Notes: generated by a model from the sequence alone, not told the origin. 6,632 nt of DNA from Bacteroidales bacterium (GCA_009177185.1 WFMB01000042.1:27183-33814), one strand, 5' to 3'. Counted from the first letter of the stretch, positions 1 through 6,350 are shown. Translations and numbers: made by a program.

Positions 1-746
1 CACTGGCGGATGCGTTCAACCTGATTCGTTTGGGTAAGGCGAACGCAATCGTGACTGGTGGTGCTGAAGCTGCCATTTCGGCTATGGGCGTGGGTGGTTT
101 CAATGCCATGAAGGCACTCTCCACTCGCAACGATGAGCCAGAAAAGGCAAGCCGTCCTTTCAGCGCAAGTCGCGATGGCTTCGTGATGGGCGAAGGTGCA
201 GGCATCCTGATTCTTGAAGAACTTGAGCACGCAAAAGCACGTGGTGCCAAGATTTACGCCGAAATGGTGGGTGCTGGCATGTCTGCCGACGCATACCATA
301 TCACGGCTACTCACCCTGAGGGCCTCGGCGCAAAGCTCGTGATGGAGCGCGCACTCGCAGATGCCGGTTTGAAGCCCGAAGACGTTGACTACATCAACGT
401 ACACGGAACTTCCACTCATGTGGGCGACATCTCTGAGGCAAAGGCCATCAAGGAAGTGTTTGGCGACGCTGTTTACAAGCTCAACATCAGCTCTACAAAG
501 TCTATGACCGGCCACCTCCTCGGTGCCGCAGGAGCTGTTGAAGCCATGATTTGCGTCCTCTCTGTGAAGAACGACATTGTGCCTCCAACCATCAACCATA
601 CAGAAGGTGACGAAGACCCTGAGATTGACTACACGCTCAATTTCACCTTCAACCAAGCTCAGCAGCGCACTGTACGTGCCGCACTTAGCAACACCTTCGG
701 TTTCGGTGGCCACAACGCAAGTGTTATCTTTAAGAAATACCAGTAA
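1..746 (+). CDS. fabF: Beta-ketoacyl-ACP synthase II (KAS II), C-terminal part, 5' end outside window
   Basis: This enzyme condenses malonyl-ACP with acyl-ACP in the elongation step of type II fatty acid synthesis in the cytoplasm. The open frame runs in from the left edge (first full codon at base 3) and gives 247 residues of a family usually about 410-420 long. Seen: the DAFNLIRLGKA segment, which normally follows the nucleophilic Cys by roughly ten residues, so that Cys lies just outside the window; VNVHGTST-type motif INVHGTST with catalytic His at partial residue 134; STKS with the conserved Lys at 166; GHLLGAAGA with the second catalytic His at 171; and the C-terminal FGFGGHNAS glycine loop. 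All visible catalytic residues are intact. One oddity is HGTSTH where the family usually has HGTSTP. TAA ends the gene at 744-746, and rnc follows closely on the same strand, the usual Bacteroidota order (acpP would be expected upstream). An in-frame TTG at base 30 is an internal codon, not a start. Confidence 0.96.
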   Translation, partial: LADAFNLIRLGKANAIVTGGAEAAISAMGVGGFNAMKALSTRNDEPEKASRPFSASRDGFVMGEGAGILILEELEHAKARGAKIYAEMVGAGMSADAYHITATHPEGLGAKLVMERALADAGLKPEDVDYINVHGTSTHVGDISEAKAIKEVFGDAVYKLNISSTKSMTGHLLGAAGAVEAMICVLSVKNDIVPPTINHTEGDEDPEIDYTLNFTFNQAQQRTVRAALSNTFGFGGHNASVIFKKYQ

Positions 747-747
747 T

Positions 748-769
748 CCTGTGGGACTCACTCCCCAGG
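748..769 (+). promoter_or_regulatory. Small hairpin in the fabF-rnc gap
   Basis: Seen: CCTG (748-751) pairs with CAGG (766-769) and GGGA (753-756) pairs with TCCC (762-765), with T752 bulged and a five-base loop CTCAC. The 3' arm overlaps AGGGA (767-771), the only Shine-Dalgarno-like purine run near the rnc start. No T-run follows, so it is not an intrinsic terminator by itself. Inference: it could limit ribosome access to rnc or mark a processing point in the fabF-rnc transcript. At 8 bp it is short for an RNase III substrate. Confidence 0.35.
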
Positions 770-785
770 GATTTCATTGAACTAC

Positions 786-1685
786 ATGGTGATTTCAGAT
801 TTATTCGATACAATTAGGCTTCTTTTCGTCACTGAAAAGAAGCCTTTTTTACGCCTCAAGTCCATCCTCGGTTTCTATCCGCACAATATAGAACTTTACC
901 GCTTGGCACTCATGCACAAGTCGGTGGCATACCATGAGTATGACAAGGCTCAAAGCGCGTCCCGAACCAAACACAAGATGCGCAAGGAACTGCGAGAGCA
1001 AGAGATTCTGAAGCATAGAGAGAAGTTCCGTTCTCTTACCTACATCAACAATGAGCGTCTGGAGTTTTTGGGCGACGCCATGTTGGGAGCTGTCGTAGCC
1101 GACATTCTCTACAAGCATTACGGACGCAAGCAAGAAGGATTCCTCACCAACCTAAGGAGTAAAATTGTTTGTCGCAAATCGCTCAACAAACTCGCTGTGG
1201 AGTTGGGTCTCGACAAGCTCGTCAAGCACACAGGAGCTGTCACAACAGGACACAACAGCTTCATGAACGGCAATGCGTTTGAGGCTTTCTTGGGTGCCAT
1301 TTATCTTGACCGCGGATTCTGCTACTGCTATCGCTTCCTCGAGGATGTGGTATTCAAGCACTACATCAACATTGAGGAACTGGCAAAGAAGGAAGAGAAT
1401 TTCAAGAGTGCCCTCCTTGAATGGTGTCAAAAGTATCAATACAAGGCAATCTTCGACCAAAAGGAGATGCGCGGCGGCAAGGGCCACAACGTCCCCATGT
1501 TCCACGCCACAGTCCTCATTGAAGGCATCCCTTGCGGAACTGGCAATGGATACAGCAAGAAGGAAAGTGACCAAAACGCAGCCAAGCAGGCGTTCCAACG
1601 CATCAAACGAGACACGGATTTACAGAACAGCATCAAGAGCGCCCGAAAGAAACCGACTCCAGCCCCAGAGGGCGAGAAACGATAA
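786..1685 (+). CDS. rnc: Ribonuclease III
   Basis: RNase III is a dimeric, Mg-dependent endonuclease that cuts double-stranded RNA in rRNA precursors and structured mRNAs. Using ATG 786 (299 aa), the catalytic signature NERLEFLGD is at residues 89-97, with acidic residues Glu90, Glu93 and Asp97. The second metal site, GNAFEAFLGAIYLD, carries Glu166 but has Asn163 where E. coli has Asp114, a change I recall as common in Bacteroidota. A double-stranded-RNA-binding domain spans about 204-273, with GNGYSKKESDQNAAKQA as its C-terminal helix signature, followed by a basic Lys/Arg tail. Residues about 49-86 form a highly charged insertion absent from E. coli RNase III. A TTG at 777 would add three residues; it sits five bases after AGGGA, so it remains possible, but ATG is preferred because this genome shows little Shine-Dalgarno use. 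The N-terminal stretch around IRLLF and LGFYPHN looks like other Bacteroidota RNase III proteins, so the frame is real even though it contains a terminator-like hairpin (816-850). Confidence 0.95.
   Translation: MVISDLFDTIRLLFVTEKKPFLRLKSILGFYPHNIELYRLALMHKSVAYHEYDKAQSASRTKHKMRKELREQEILKHREKFRSLTYINNERLEFLGDAMLGAVVADILYKHYGRKQEGFLTNLRSKIVCRKSLNKLAVELGLDKLVKHTGAVTTGHNSFMNGNAFEAFLGAIYLDRGFCYCYRFLEDVVFKHYINIEELAKKEENFKSALLEWCQKYQYKAIFDQKEMRGGKGHNVPMFHATVLIEGIPCGTGNGYSKKESDQNAAKQAFQRIKRDTDLQNSIKSARKKPTPAPEGEKR
816..850 (+). terminator. Intrinsic terminator-like hairpin inside the 5' end of rnc
   Basis: Seen: AGGCTTCTTTTC (816-827) is perfectly complementary to GAAAAGAAGCCT (834-845), a 12-bp stem with a six-base loop GTCACT, followed directly by Ts to 850 (six Ts counting the last stem base). 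This is the canonical shape of a factor-independent terminator. It is 70 bases after the fabF stop, but it begins only 30 bases after the rnc ATG and is read in frame as residues I-R-L-L-F-V-T-E-K-K-P-F. Inference: it may end most acpP-fabF transcripts and let rnc be expressed only by read-through or when ribosomes on the early rnc codons melt the stem. Confidence 0.7.
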
Positions 1686-1688
1686 AAC

Positions 1689-1715
1689 AAAGGTGGAAAA
1701 AGGCGTTTTCCTTTT
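1689..1715 (+). terminator. Possible weak terminator after rnc
   Basis: Seen: GGAAAA (1695-1700) pairs with TTTTCC (1706-1711) over a five-base loop AGGCG, followed by TTTT (1712-1715). AAAGG (1689-1693) can pair with CCTTT in an alternative register. The stem is short and AT-rich, four bases after the rnc stop, and its T-run overlaps the -33 box of the next promoter. It is at best a weak end to the fabF-rnc transcript. Confidence 0.3.
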
Positions 1716-1743
1716 GTATTGTACGCACTTATCCGTACCTTTG
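1713..1743 (+). promoter_or_regulatory. Bacteroidota-type promoter for the GH3-family gene
   Basis: Seen: TTTG (1713-1716) and TACCTTTG (1736-1743) separated by 19 bases. This matches the established Bacteroides housekeeping promoter (-33 TTTG, 19-21 bases, -7 TAnnTTTG). Transcription should start a few bases downstream of 1743, giving a leader of about 13-15 bases before ATG 1763. No Shine-Dalgarno sequence is visible in that A/T-rich leader. Confidence 0.8.
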
Positions 1744-1762
1744 TACGATTAAAACTCATTGT

Positions 1763-3292
1763 ATGAACACGACAGGCTTCCTCAATAAGATATATTTTTC
1801 CCGAAGACAGAAGCAGCTGGAGAAATACGCCATAAAACCAAAAGAAATCCAGCAAAAGATTTTCCGTCACCTCATTCGTCAAGGCAGAAAAACGCAATGG
1901 GGCAAAGAACATAACTACGAACAGATTGACTCTTATGAGCAGTTCCGTAGTCAGGTACATGTGAACACCTATGAGGAATTGAAGAGTTACATCCACGAAA
2001 TGCGCAAAGGCAAGGAGAACATCCTTTGGCCAGGCGTGGTTCATTGGTACGCCAAGTCGTCGGGCACAACGAACGACAAGAGCAAGTTCATTCCTGTCAG
2101 TGGAGAGGGACTCAAGAACATCCATTACCGAGGTGGAACGGATTGTATCGTGAGCTATCTACACATCAATCCCAACAGCAAATTTTTCTCAGGCAAAAGC
2201 CTCATTTTGGGAGGAAGCCACTCGCCTAACCTCAACACGCCCAATAGTTTGGTGGGCGACCTCAGTGCCATTCTCATTGAGAACATCCCTACGGCCGCCA
2301 AGGTTATCCGTGTGCCCAAGAAGCAAATCGCCCTGCTGAGCGACTTTGAGGAGAAGCGCGACAAGATTGCCCATGCTGCCATGGACATGAACATCACCAA
2401 CATCAGCGGTGTGCCCTCATGGATGCTCAGTGTGCTGAAACGTGTAATGGAACTGAAGGGTGTTGACCGCCTGGATGAGGTGTGGCCCGATTTGGAAGTC
2501 TTCTTCCACGGCGGTGTGGCTTTCACGCCTTACAGAGAGCAGTACAAGAGTATCATAGGCTTATCCAATATGCACTACATGGAGACTTACAATGCCAGCG
2601 AAGGCTTCTTCGGCTTGCAGAACGACCTCTCCGACCCCAATATGCTCTTGATGATTGACTACGGAATCTTCTATGAGTTCTGTCCGATGGACAACCTCAA
2701 CGACAATGGATACCCTATTGACGAACAGAAGATTGTACCATTGTGGGAGGTGCAGCCAGGTGTCAACTATGCCATGATTATCAGCACTAACTGCGGTTTG
2801 TGGCGCTACTTGATTGGCGACACCGTGAAATTCTCACAAACAAATCCTTACAAGTTCCGCATCACAGGACGTACCAAGCATTACATCAACGCGTTTGGCG
2901 AAGAACTGATTGTTGACAATGCGGAGAAAGGGCTTCTGCAAGCATGTGTCGCCACAGGCGCACAGGTGAAAGACTACACAGCCGCACCTATCTTCATGGA
3001 CTGCAACGCTAAATGCCGCCACCAATGGATGATTGAGTTTGCCAAAGCCCCCAGCTCCATCGAAGAGTTCGCCACCATCTTAGACCGTTCGTTACAAGCC
3101 ATCAACTCCGACTACGAAGCCAAACGTCACAAGGACATAACACTCCAAAGGCTGGAAATCATCGAAGCGAAAGCAGGGCTGTTCGACGAGTGGCTCAAGA
3201 GCAAAGGCAAGTTGGGCGGTCAACACAAGATTCCACGCCTCAGCAATTCACGCCAATACATCGAAGAGCTGATTTCAATGAACAACAAATAA
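1763..3292 (+). CDS. GH3-superfamily acyl-adenylate-forming enzyme (GH3 auxin-responsive promoter family protein)
   Basis: This 509-residue protein matches the GH3 family (Pfam GH3), relatives of firefly-luciferase-type adenylating enzymes. Plant members activate a carboxylic acid (jasmonate, indole acetate) as an acyl-AMP and couple it to an amino acid. Bacterial members have no established substrate, and nothing here indicates auxin chemistry. Seen: ATP-binding loop SSGTTNDKSKFIP at residues 99-111; YNASEG at 276-281, the acceptor-side motif II; LWRYLIGDTV at 346-355 with the ribose-contacting Asp of motif III; GRTKHYINAFGEEL at 369-382 at the hinge to the C-terminal domain; and GGQHKIPRL at 486-494 region end, resembling the C-terminal Q-x-K-x-P-R of plant GH3 proteins. 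All adenylation motifs look intact and the length is normal, so it should be active. No signal peptide or membrane segment is visible, so it is cytoplasmic. It has its own promoter and is followed 23 bases later by the lipoprotein gene, suggesting one transcript. Confidence 0.9.
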   Translation: MNTTGFLNKIYFSRRQKQLEKYAIKPKEIQQKIFRHLIRQGRKTQWGKEHNYEQIDSYEQFRSQVHVNTYEELKSYIHEMRKGKENILWPGVVHWYAKSSGTTNDKSKFIPVSGEGLKNIHYRGGTDCIVSYLHINPNSKFFSGKSLILGGSHSPNLNTPNSLVGDLSAILIENIPTAAKVIRVPKKQIALLSDFEEKRDKIAHAAMDMNITNISGVPSWMLSVLKRVMELKGVDRLDEVWPDLEVFFHGGVAFTPYREQYKSIIGLSNMHYMETYNASEGFFGLQNDLSDPNMLLMIDYGIFYEFCPMDNLNDNGYPIDEQKIVPLWEVQPGVNYAMIISTNCGLWRYLIGDTVKFSQTNPYKFRITGRTKHYINAFGEELIVDNAEKGLLQACVATGAQVKDYTAAPIFMDCNAKCRHQWMIEFAKAPSSIEEFATILDRSLQAINSDYEAKRHKDITLQRLEIIEAKAGLFDEWLKSKGKLGGQHKIPRLSNSRQYIEELISMNNK

Positions 3293-3315
3293 TTAACACA
3301 ACCAAACAAGCAACA

Positions 3316-5388
3316 ATGAAGCGTTCCAAACATACTGCTCATCAGACGACCAAGCTGCAGGGCTTCATTGTTTATTGTTCGTTGTTCATTGCCTTCTGCC
3401 TTCTGCTTGCCGCCTGTGCCCGTATCGGCACACCCGACGGAGGACCCTACGACGAGACTCCACCCAAAGTGGTACACACCTCGCCCAAATATGGTGCGAC
3501 CAATGTCAAGGACACGAAGAAGGTGACCATAGAGTTCGACGAAATCATCAAGATTGATAACGCCATGGAGAAGGTCGTCATCTCGCCTCCGCAAATTGAA
3601 CAGCCAGAGATTGAAGCAATTGGGAAGAAGGTGACCATCACACTGTTGGACACCCTCAAGCCTAACACGACCTACACCATCGCCTTTGCAGATGCCATTG
3701 TCGATAACAACGAGGGAAACCCATACGGCGACTACACCTTCGCGTTCTCCACAGGAGAGCAGGTAGATACGTTCCAAGTGTCAGGGCATGTGCTCGAAGC
3801 CAGCAATCTCGAACCCATCAAGGGCATATTAGTGGGGTTGTACAAACTGGAGACCGACACAGCAAACGCCACAACCAAGGAACTCCCCGACTCCATTTTC
3901 CACACCAAGCCATTTGAGCGCATCTCGCGCACTGACAGCCGCGGACACTTCACCGTCAAAGGTCTGTCGCCAGGCGACTATCGTGTGTTTGCCCTCAACG
4001 ACCAAAACCAGAACTACCTCTACGACCAGCGAGCAGAGAAGGTGGCTTTTTCCCAACGCATCCTGACCACCTCCAGCAAGCCAGACATACGCCCCGACAC
4101 CATTTGGCATGACAGCATCCACTACGACTCCATCGTCATGACACCCTACACACACTACTACCCCGACGATGTCGTACTCATGGCTTTCGAGCCAGACAAC
4201 CAGAATCGCTATCTACTGAAGAGCGAACGCCCCACCCTACAACAATTCACCCTCTATTTTACAGCTCCGTCTGACACGTTGCCCAAGTTGACAGGCTTGA
4301 ACTTCAACGCCACAGACGCATTTGTCATTGATACAAGCCAACACAACGACACCATCGACTACTGGATACGCGATTCCCTCATCTACAACCTTGACACGCT
4401 GGAGGTACAACTCGACTACTTCGCCACAGACACCACGGGCAATCTCGCCATACGGACAGACACGCTCATGATGGTGCCCAAGCTCACCAAAGCCAAGTTG
4501 GCAAAGCAACAAAAAGAGAAGTTCGAGGAGTGGGCAGAAGAATACCGCGAGAAGGTTAAGGAAGAACGCCGTGCCGCTCGCAAAGCTGCCAACAAAGACA
4601 ATGAGGTGGCAGAGAAGAAGAGCAAGAAGAAAAAGAAAGAAGAAGAGGACGACCTTGAGATTCCGCCCATGCCAGAAGAGTTCATGGACTTCAAGACCAG
4701 CAACACGCAGGGAATGGACCCAGACAAGAACATCGACTTCTACTTCAACGAACCCATCAGTTCCTTCGACCCCTCCAAGGTGCATTTCTCCATCCAGGCT
4801 GATACCCTCTATGTACCCACCAAGTGCTTGATACGGCAAGTGCCCAACAAGCCTCGCCACTACCGTCTCTACGCCGAATGGGAAGCCGACTCCGTATATC
4901 AGTTACAGCTCGACACAGCCGCATTCGTCAACATCTACGGCAAGCGTACAGAAGCACACACGCAAACCATTCGCATGAAGGCACTCGACAGCTACTCCGC
5001 CCTCTTTGTCACCCTACAAGGCTCTCATCCGTCGTCCGTTGTCCAACTGATGGACGGCAGTGACAAGGTGGTAAAGACGTTGAAAGCCACAAACGGTCGA
5101 GCCGATTTTTACTTCATCACACCAGGCACCTACTACCTGCGCATGTTTGAAGACGAGAACGGCAACGGCGTGTGGGATACAGGCGACTATGACCAGCACC
5201 AGCAACCCGAACAGGTCTATTATTACCCAGAGGCACTCACCCTGAAAGCACAGTGGGAAATCTCACAGACATGGAACCCTACAGCCACGCCACTGCCCCA
5301 ACAGAAGCCTGGCAAAATCACCAAACAAAAGCCTGACAAAGAAAAAAGCATTCGCAACCGCAACGCCACACGCAAAGACAAACAATAA
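3316..5388 (+). CDS. Ig-like domain lipoprotein (Bacteroidota family), function unknown
   Basis: A 690-residue exported lipoprotein. Seen: a basic N-terminus; a hydrophobic core at about 16-33; lipobox L-A-A-C with Cys34 as the predicted lipidated residue; then the conserved-looking GTPDGGPYDETPP. Residues about 47-147 resemble a bacterial Ig-like (SbsA/Big_5 type) domain ending YTFAFSTGE. Residues about 155-245 look like a carboxypeptidase-regulatory-type beta-sandwich. A charged segment at 391-447 is rich in Lys, Glu and Arg. A second Ig-like stretch lies around 455-555, and a C-terminal domain at about 560-655 contains DENGNGVWDTGD, a calcium-loop-like motif. The acidic export signal that sends Bacteroidota lipoproteins to the cell surface is not obvious directly after Cys34, so a periplasm-facing location is possible. 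The start is set at ATG 3316, because a start at 3190 would overlap the upstream gene by about 100 bases and put 42 polar residues before the signal peptide. The signal peptide is encoded by 7-bp repeats (3364-3405). Confidence 0.85.
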   Translation: MKRSKHTAHQTTKLQGFIVYCSLFIAFCLLLAACARIGTPDGGPYDETPPKVVHTSPKYGATNVKDTKKVTIEFDEIIKIDNAMEKVVISPPQIEQPEIEAIGKKVTITLLDTLKPNTTYTIAFADAIVDNNEGNPYGDYTFAFSTGEQVDTFQVSGHVLEASNLEPIKGILVGLYKLETDTANATTKELPDSIFHTKPFERISRTDSRGHFTVKGLSPGDYRVFALNDQNQNYLYDQRAEKVAFSQRILTTSSKPDIRPDTIWHDSIHYDSIVMTPYTHYYPDDVVLMAFEPDNQNRYLLKSERPTLQQFTLYFTAPSDTLPKLTGLNFNATDAFVIDTSQHNDTIDYWIRDSLIYNLDTLEVQLDYFATDTTGNLAIRTDTLMMVPKLTKAKLAKQQKEKFEEWAEEYREKVKEERRAARKAANKDNEVAEKKSKKKKKEEEDDLEIPPMPEEFMDFKTSNTQGMDPDKNIDFYFNEPISSFDPSKVHFSIQADTLYVPTKCLIRQVPNKPRHYRLYAEWEADSVYQLQLDTAAFVNIYGKRTEAHTQTIRMKALDSYSALFVTLQGSHPSSVVQLMDGSDKVVKTLKATNGRADFYFITPGTYYLRMFEDENGNGVWDTGDYDQHQQPEQVYYYPEALTLKAQWEISQTWNPTATPLPQQKPGKITKQKPDKEKSIRNRNATRKDKQ
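3364..3405 (+). repeat. Six tandem 7-bp units encoding the lipoprotein signal peptide core
   Basis: Seen: TTCATTG, TTTATTG, TTCGTTG, TTCATTG, CCTTCTG, CCTTCTG in unbroken succession: four TTyrTTG-type units followed by two identical CCTTCTG units. Read in frame, the 21-base period shows as two related heptapeptides, FIVYCSL and FIAFCLL, which form the hydrophobic core just before the lipobox and bring in two extra cysteines. Because 7 is not a multiple of 3, gain or loss of one unit would shift the frame. Confidence 0.8.
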
Positions 5389-5404
5389 CATACACCACGA
5401 TAAA

Positions 5405-5442
5405 ACAAAAATAGGCACGAAGTTCTTCGTGCCTATTTTTGT
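5405..5442. terminator. Bidirectional intrinsic terminator between convergent genes
   Basis: Seen: bases 5405-5421 and 5426-5442 are perfectly complementary over 17 bp, with a four-base loop GTTC. The GC-containing core (TAGGCACGAA with TTCGTGCCTA) is flanked by an A-run on the left and a T-run on the right, so each strand shows a stem followed by U-rich RNA. On the plus strand it starts 16 bases after the lipoprotein stop codon. On the minus strand it serves xerD, whose last three codons and stop (5433-5444) fall in the right arm. Confidence 0.9.
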
Positions 5443-6350
5443 TTCCGCATGTTACGCGGATGATGCAGCAATATCTCCTCACGCAGATGCGAAGTATCTA
5501 TATGCGTGTATATCTGAGTAGTGGCTATCGACTCATGACCAAGCATTGCCTGAATGGCACGTAAATTCGCTCCGCCCTCCAGCAACGAAGTGGCAAAAGA
5601 GTGGCGGAACGTGTGGGGAGACACCGTCTTCTTCACACCCGCCTTCGCCACCAGGTCCTTAATCATCAGAAACACCATTACACGCGTCAGCGGTTTCTTG
5701 CGACGGAAACTCACAAACACATAGTCCTGATACTCAGGCGGAATCGCCAACAAGTTCCTGTCCTGAAAGTAAAGCTGCAGTTCGTAGACAGCCTTCTCCG
5801 AGATAGGTACCAAACGCTGTTTAGAGCCTTTTCCCTCCACCCTGACGAACATTTCGTCAAGAAACAAGCCACTGATTTTCAGCCCTATCAACTCGCTCAC
5901 ACGCAATCCGCAACTGAACAACGTCTCAATGATAGCCTTGTTCCGCTGCCCCTCCTGTTGGCTGAGGTCTATGACCGCTTCGATAGCATCAATCTCTTCC
6001 ACTGACAGCACATCCGGCAAATGCTGAGGCTTCTTCGGAAACTCCAGCAGTTCCGTCGGGTTCGTCTCCAACACATCGCCAAGCACTAAAAAGTGATAGA
6101 AACTACGCACCCCCGACAAAATGCGCGAAAGCGATGTAGACGAGATACCCACATCCACCATCAAGACCGCAAAATGATACAAATCCTCCAGCTCCACCTG
6201 CGTGAAATCCTTCCCCTCGTCGGCAATGAAACGGAGGAACTTGTCCAAGTCACGCATGTACGCATCAATCGTGTTGGCCGAACTTGCCTTCTCCAACTTC
6301 AAATACTGATAGTAGCGCCGCACCAAACGCTGTTGCTCCTTTTCATTCAT
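5433..6350 (-). CDS. xerD: Site-specific tyrosine recombinase XerD
   Basis: With XerC, XerD resolves chromosome dimers at dif sites during cell division. The protein has 305 residues from ATG 6350, the usual XerD length. Seen: an N-terminal SAM-like core-binding domain at about 1-105, and a C-terminal catalytic domain with Arg150 (GLRVSEL), Lys174 (EGKGSKQR), His246 and Arg249 (HTFRH), His272 (LGHESI) and the nucleophile Tyr281 (TQIYTH). This is a complete catalytic set at almost the same positions as in E. coli XerD (offset of two). A C-terminal helix ends in a basic tail. An alternative TTG at 6359 would add three residues, but it lies inside the predicted -7 box and so upstream of the expected RNA start; ATG 6350 is therefore preferred. 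The gene is convergent with the lipoprotein gene and divergent from the exported peptidase gene. No integron, phage or transposon context is present, which favours the housekeeping XerD over a mobile-element integrase. Confidence 0.93.
   Translation of the reverse strand: MNEKEQQRLVRRYYQYLKLEKASSANTIDAYMRDLDKFLRFIADEGKDFTQVELEDLYHFAVLMVDVGISSTSLSRILSGVRSFYHFLVLGDVLETNPTELLEFPKKPQHLPDVLSVEEIDAIEAVIDLSQQEGQRNKAIIETLFSCGLRVSELIGLKISGLFLDEMFVRVEGKGSKQRLVPISEKAVYELQLYFQDRNLLAIPPEYQDYVFVSFRRKKPLTRVMVFLMIKDLVAKAGVKKTVSPHTFRHSFATSLLEGGANLRAIQAMLGHESIATTQIYTHIDTSHLREEILLHHPRNMRKQK

Noticed and set aside
1273..1752. 159-codon plus-strand frame within and beyond rnc
   Set aside because: It is out of frame with the double-stranded-RNA-binding domain, which is clearly real, and has no domain of its own.
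1436..2125. 229-codon open frame on the minus strand across the rnc-GH3 junction
   Set aside because: It is antisense to two well-supported genes and to the promoter between them, has no recognisable domain, and its composition follows the opposite coding strand.
3190..3315. N-terminal extension of the lipoprotein from an upstream start
   Set aside because: It overlaps the conserved C-terminus of the GH3 protein by about 100 bases and would place a polar leader before the signal peptide.
4237..4860. 207-codon open frame on the minus strand inside the lipoprotein gene
   Set aside because: Its Phe/Leu-rich stretches are simply the complement of the Lys/Glu-rich purine tract; there is no promoter or start context.
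5433..6350. XerD copy as the integrase of a mobile element
   Set aside because: No attachment-site repeats, excisionase, tRNA target or mobility genes are nearby, and its length and catalytic spacing fit the housekeeping XerD.
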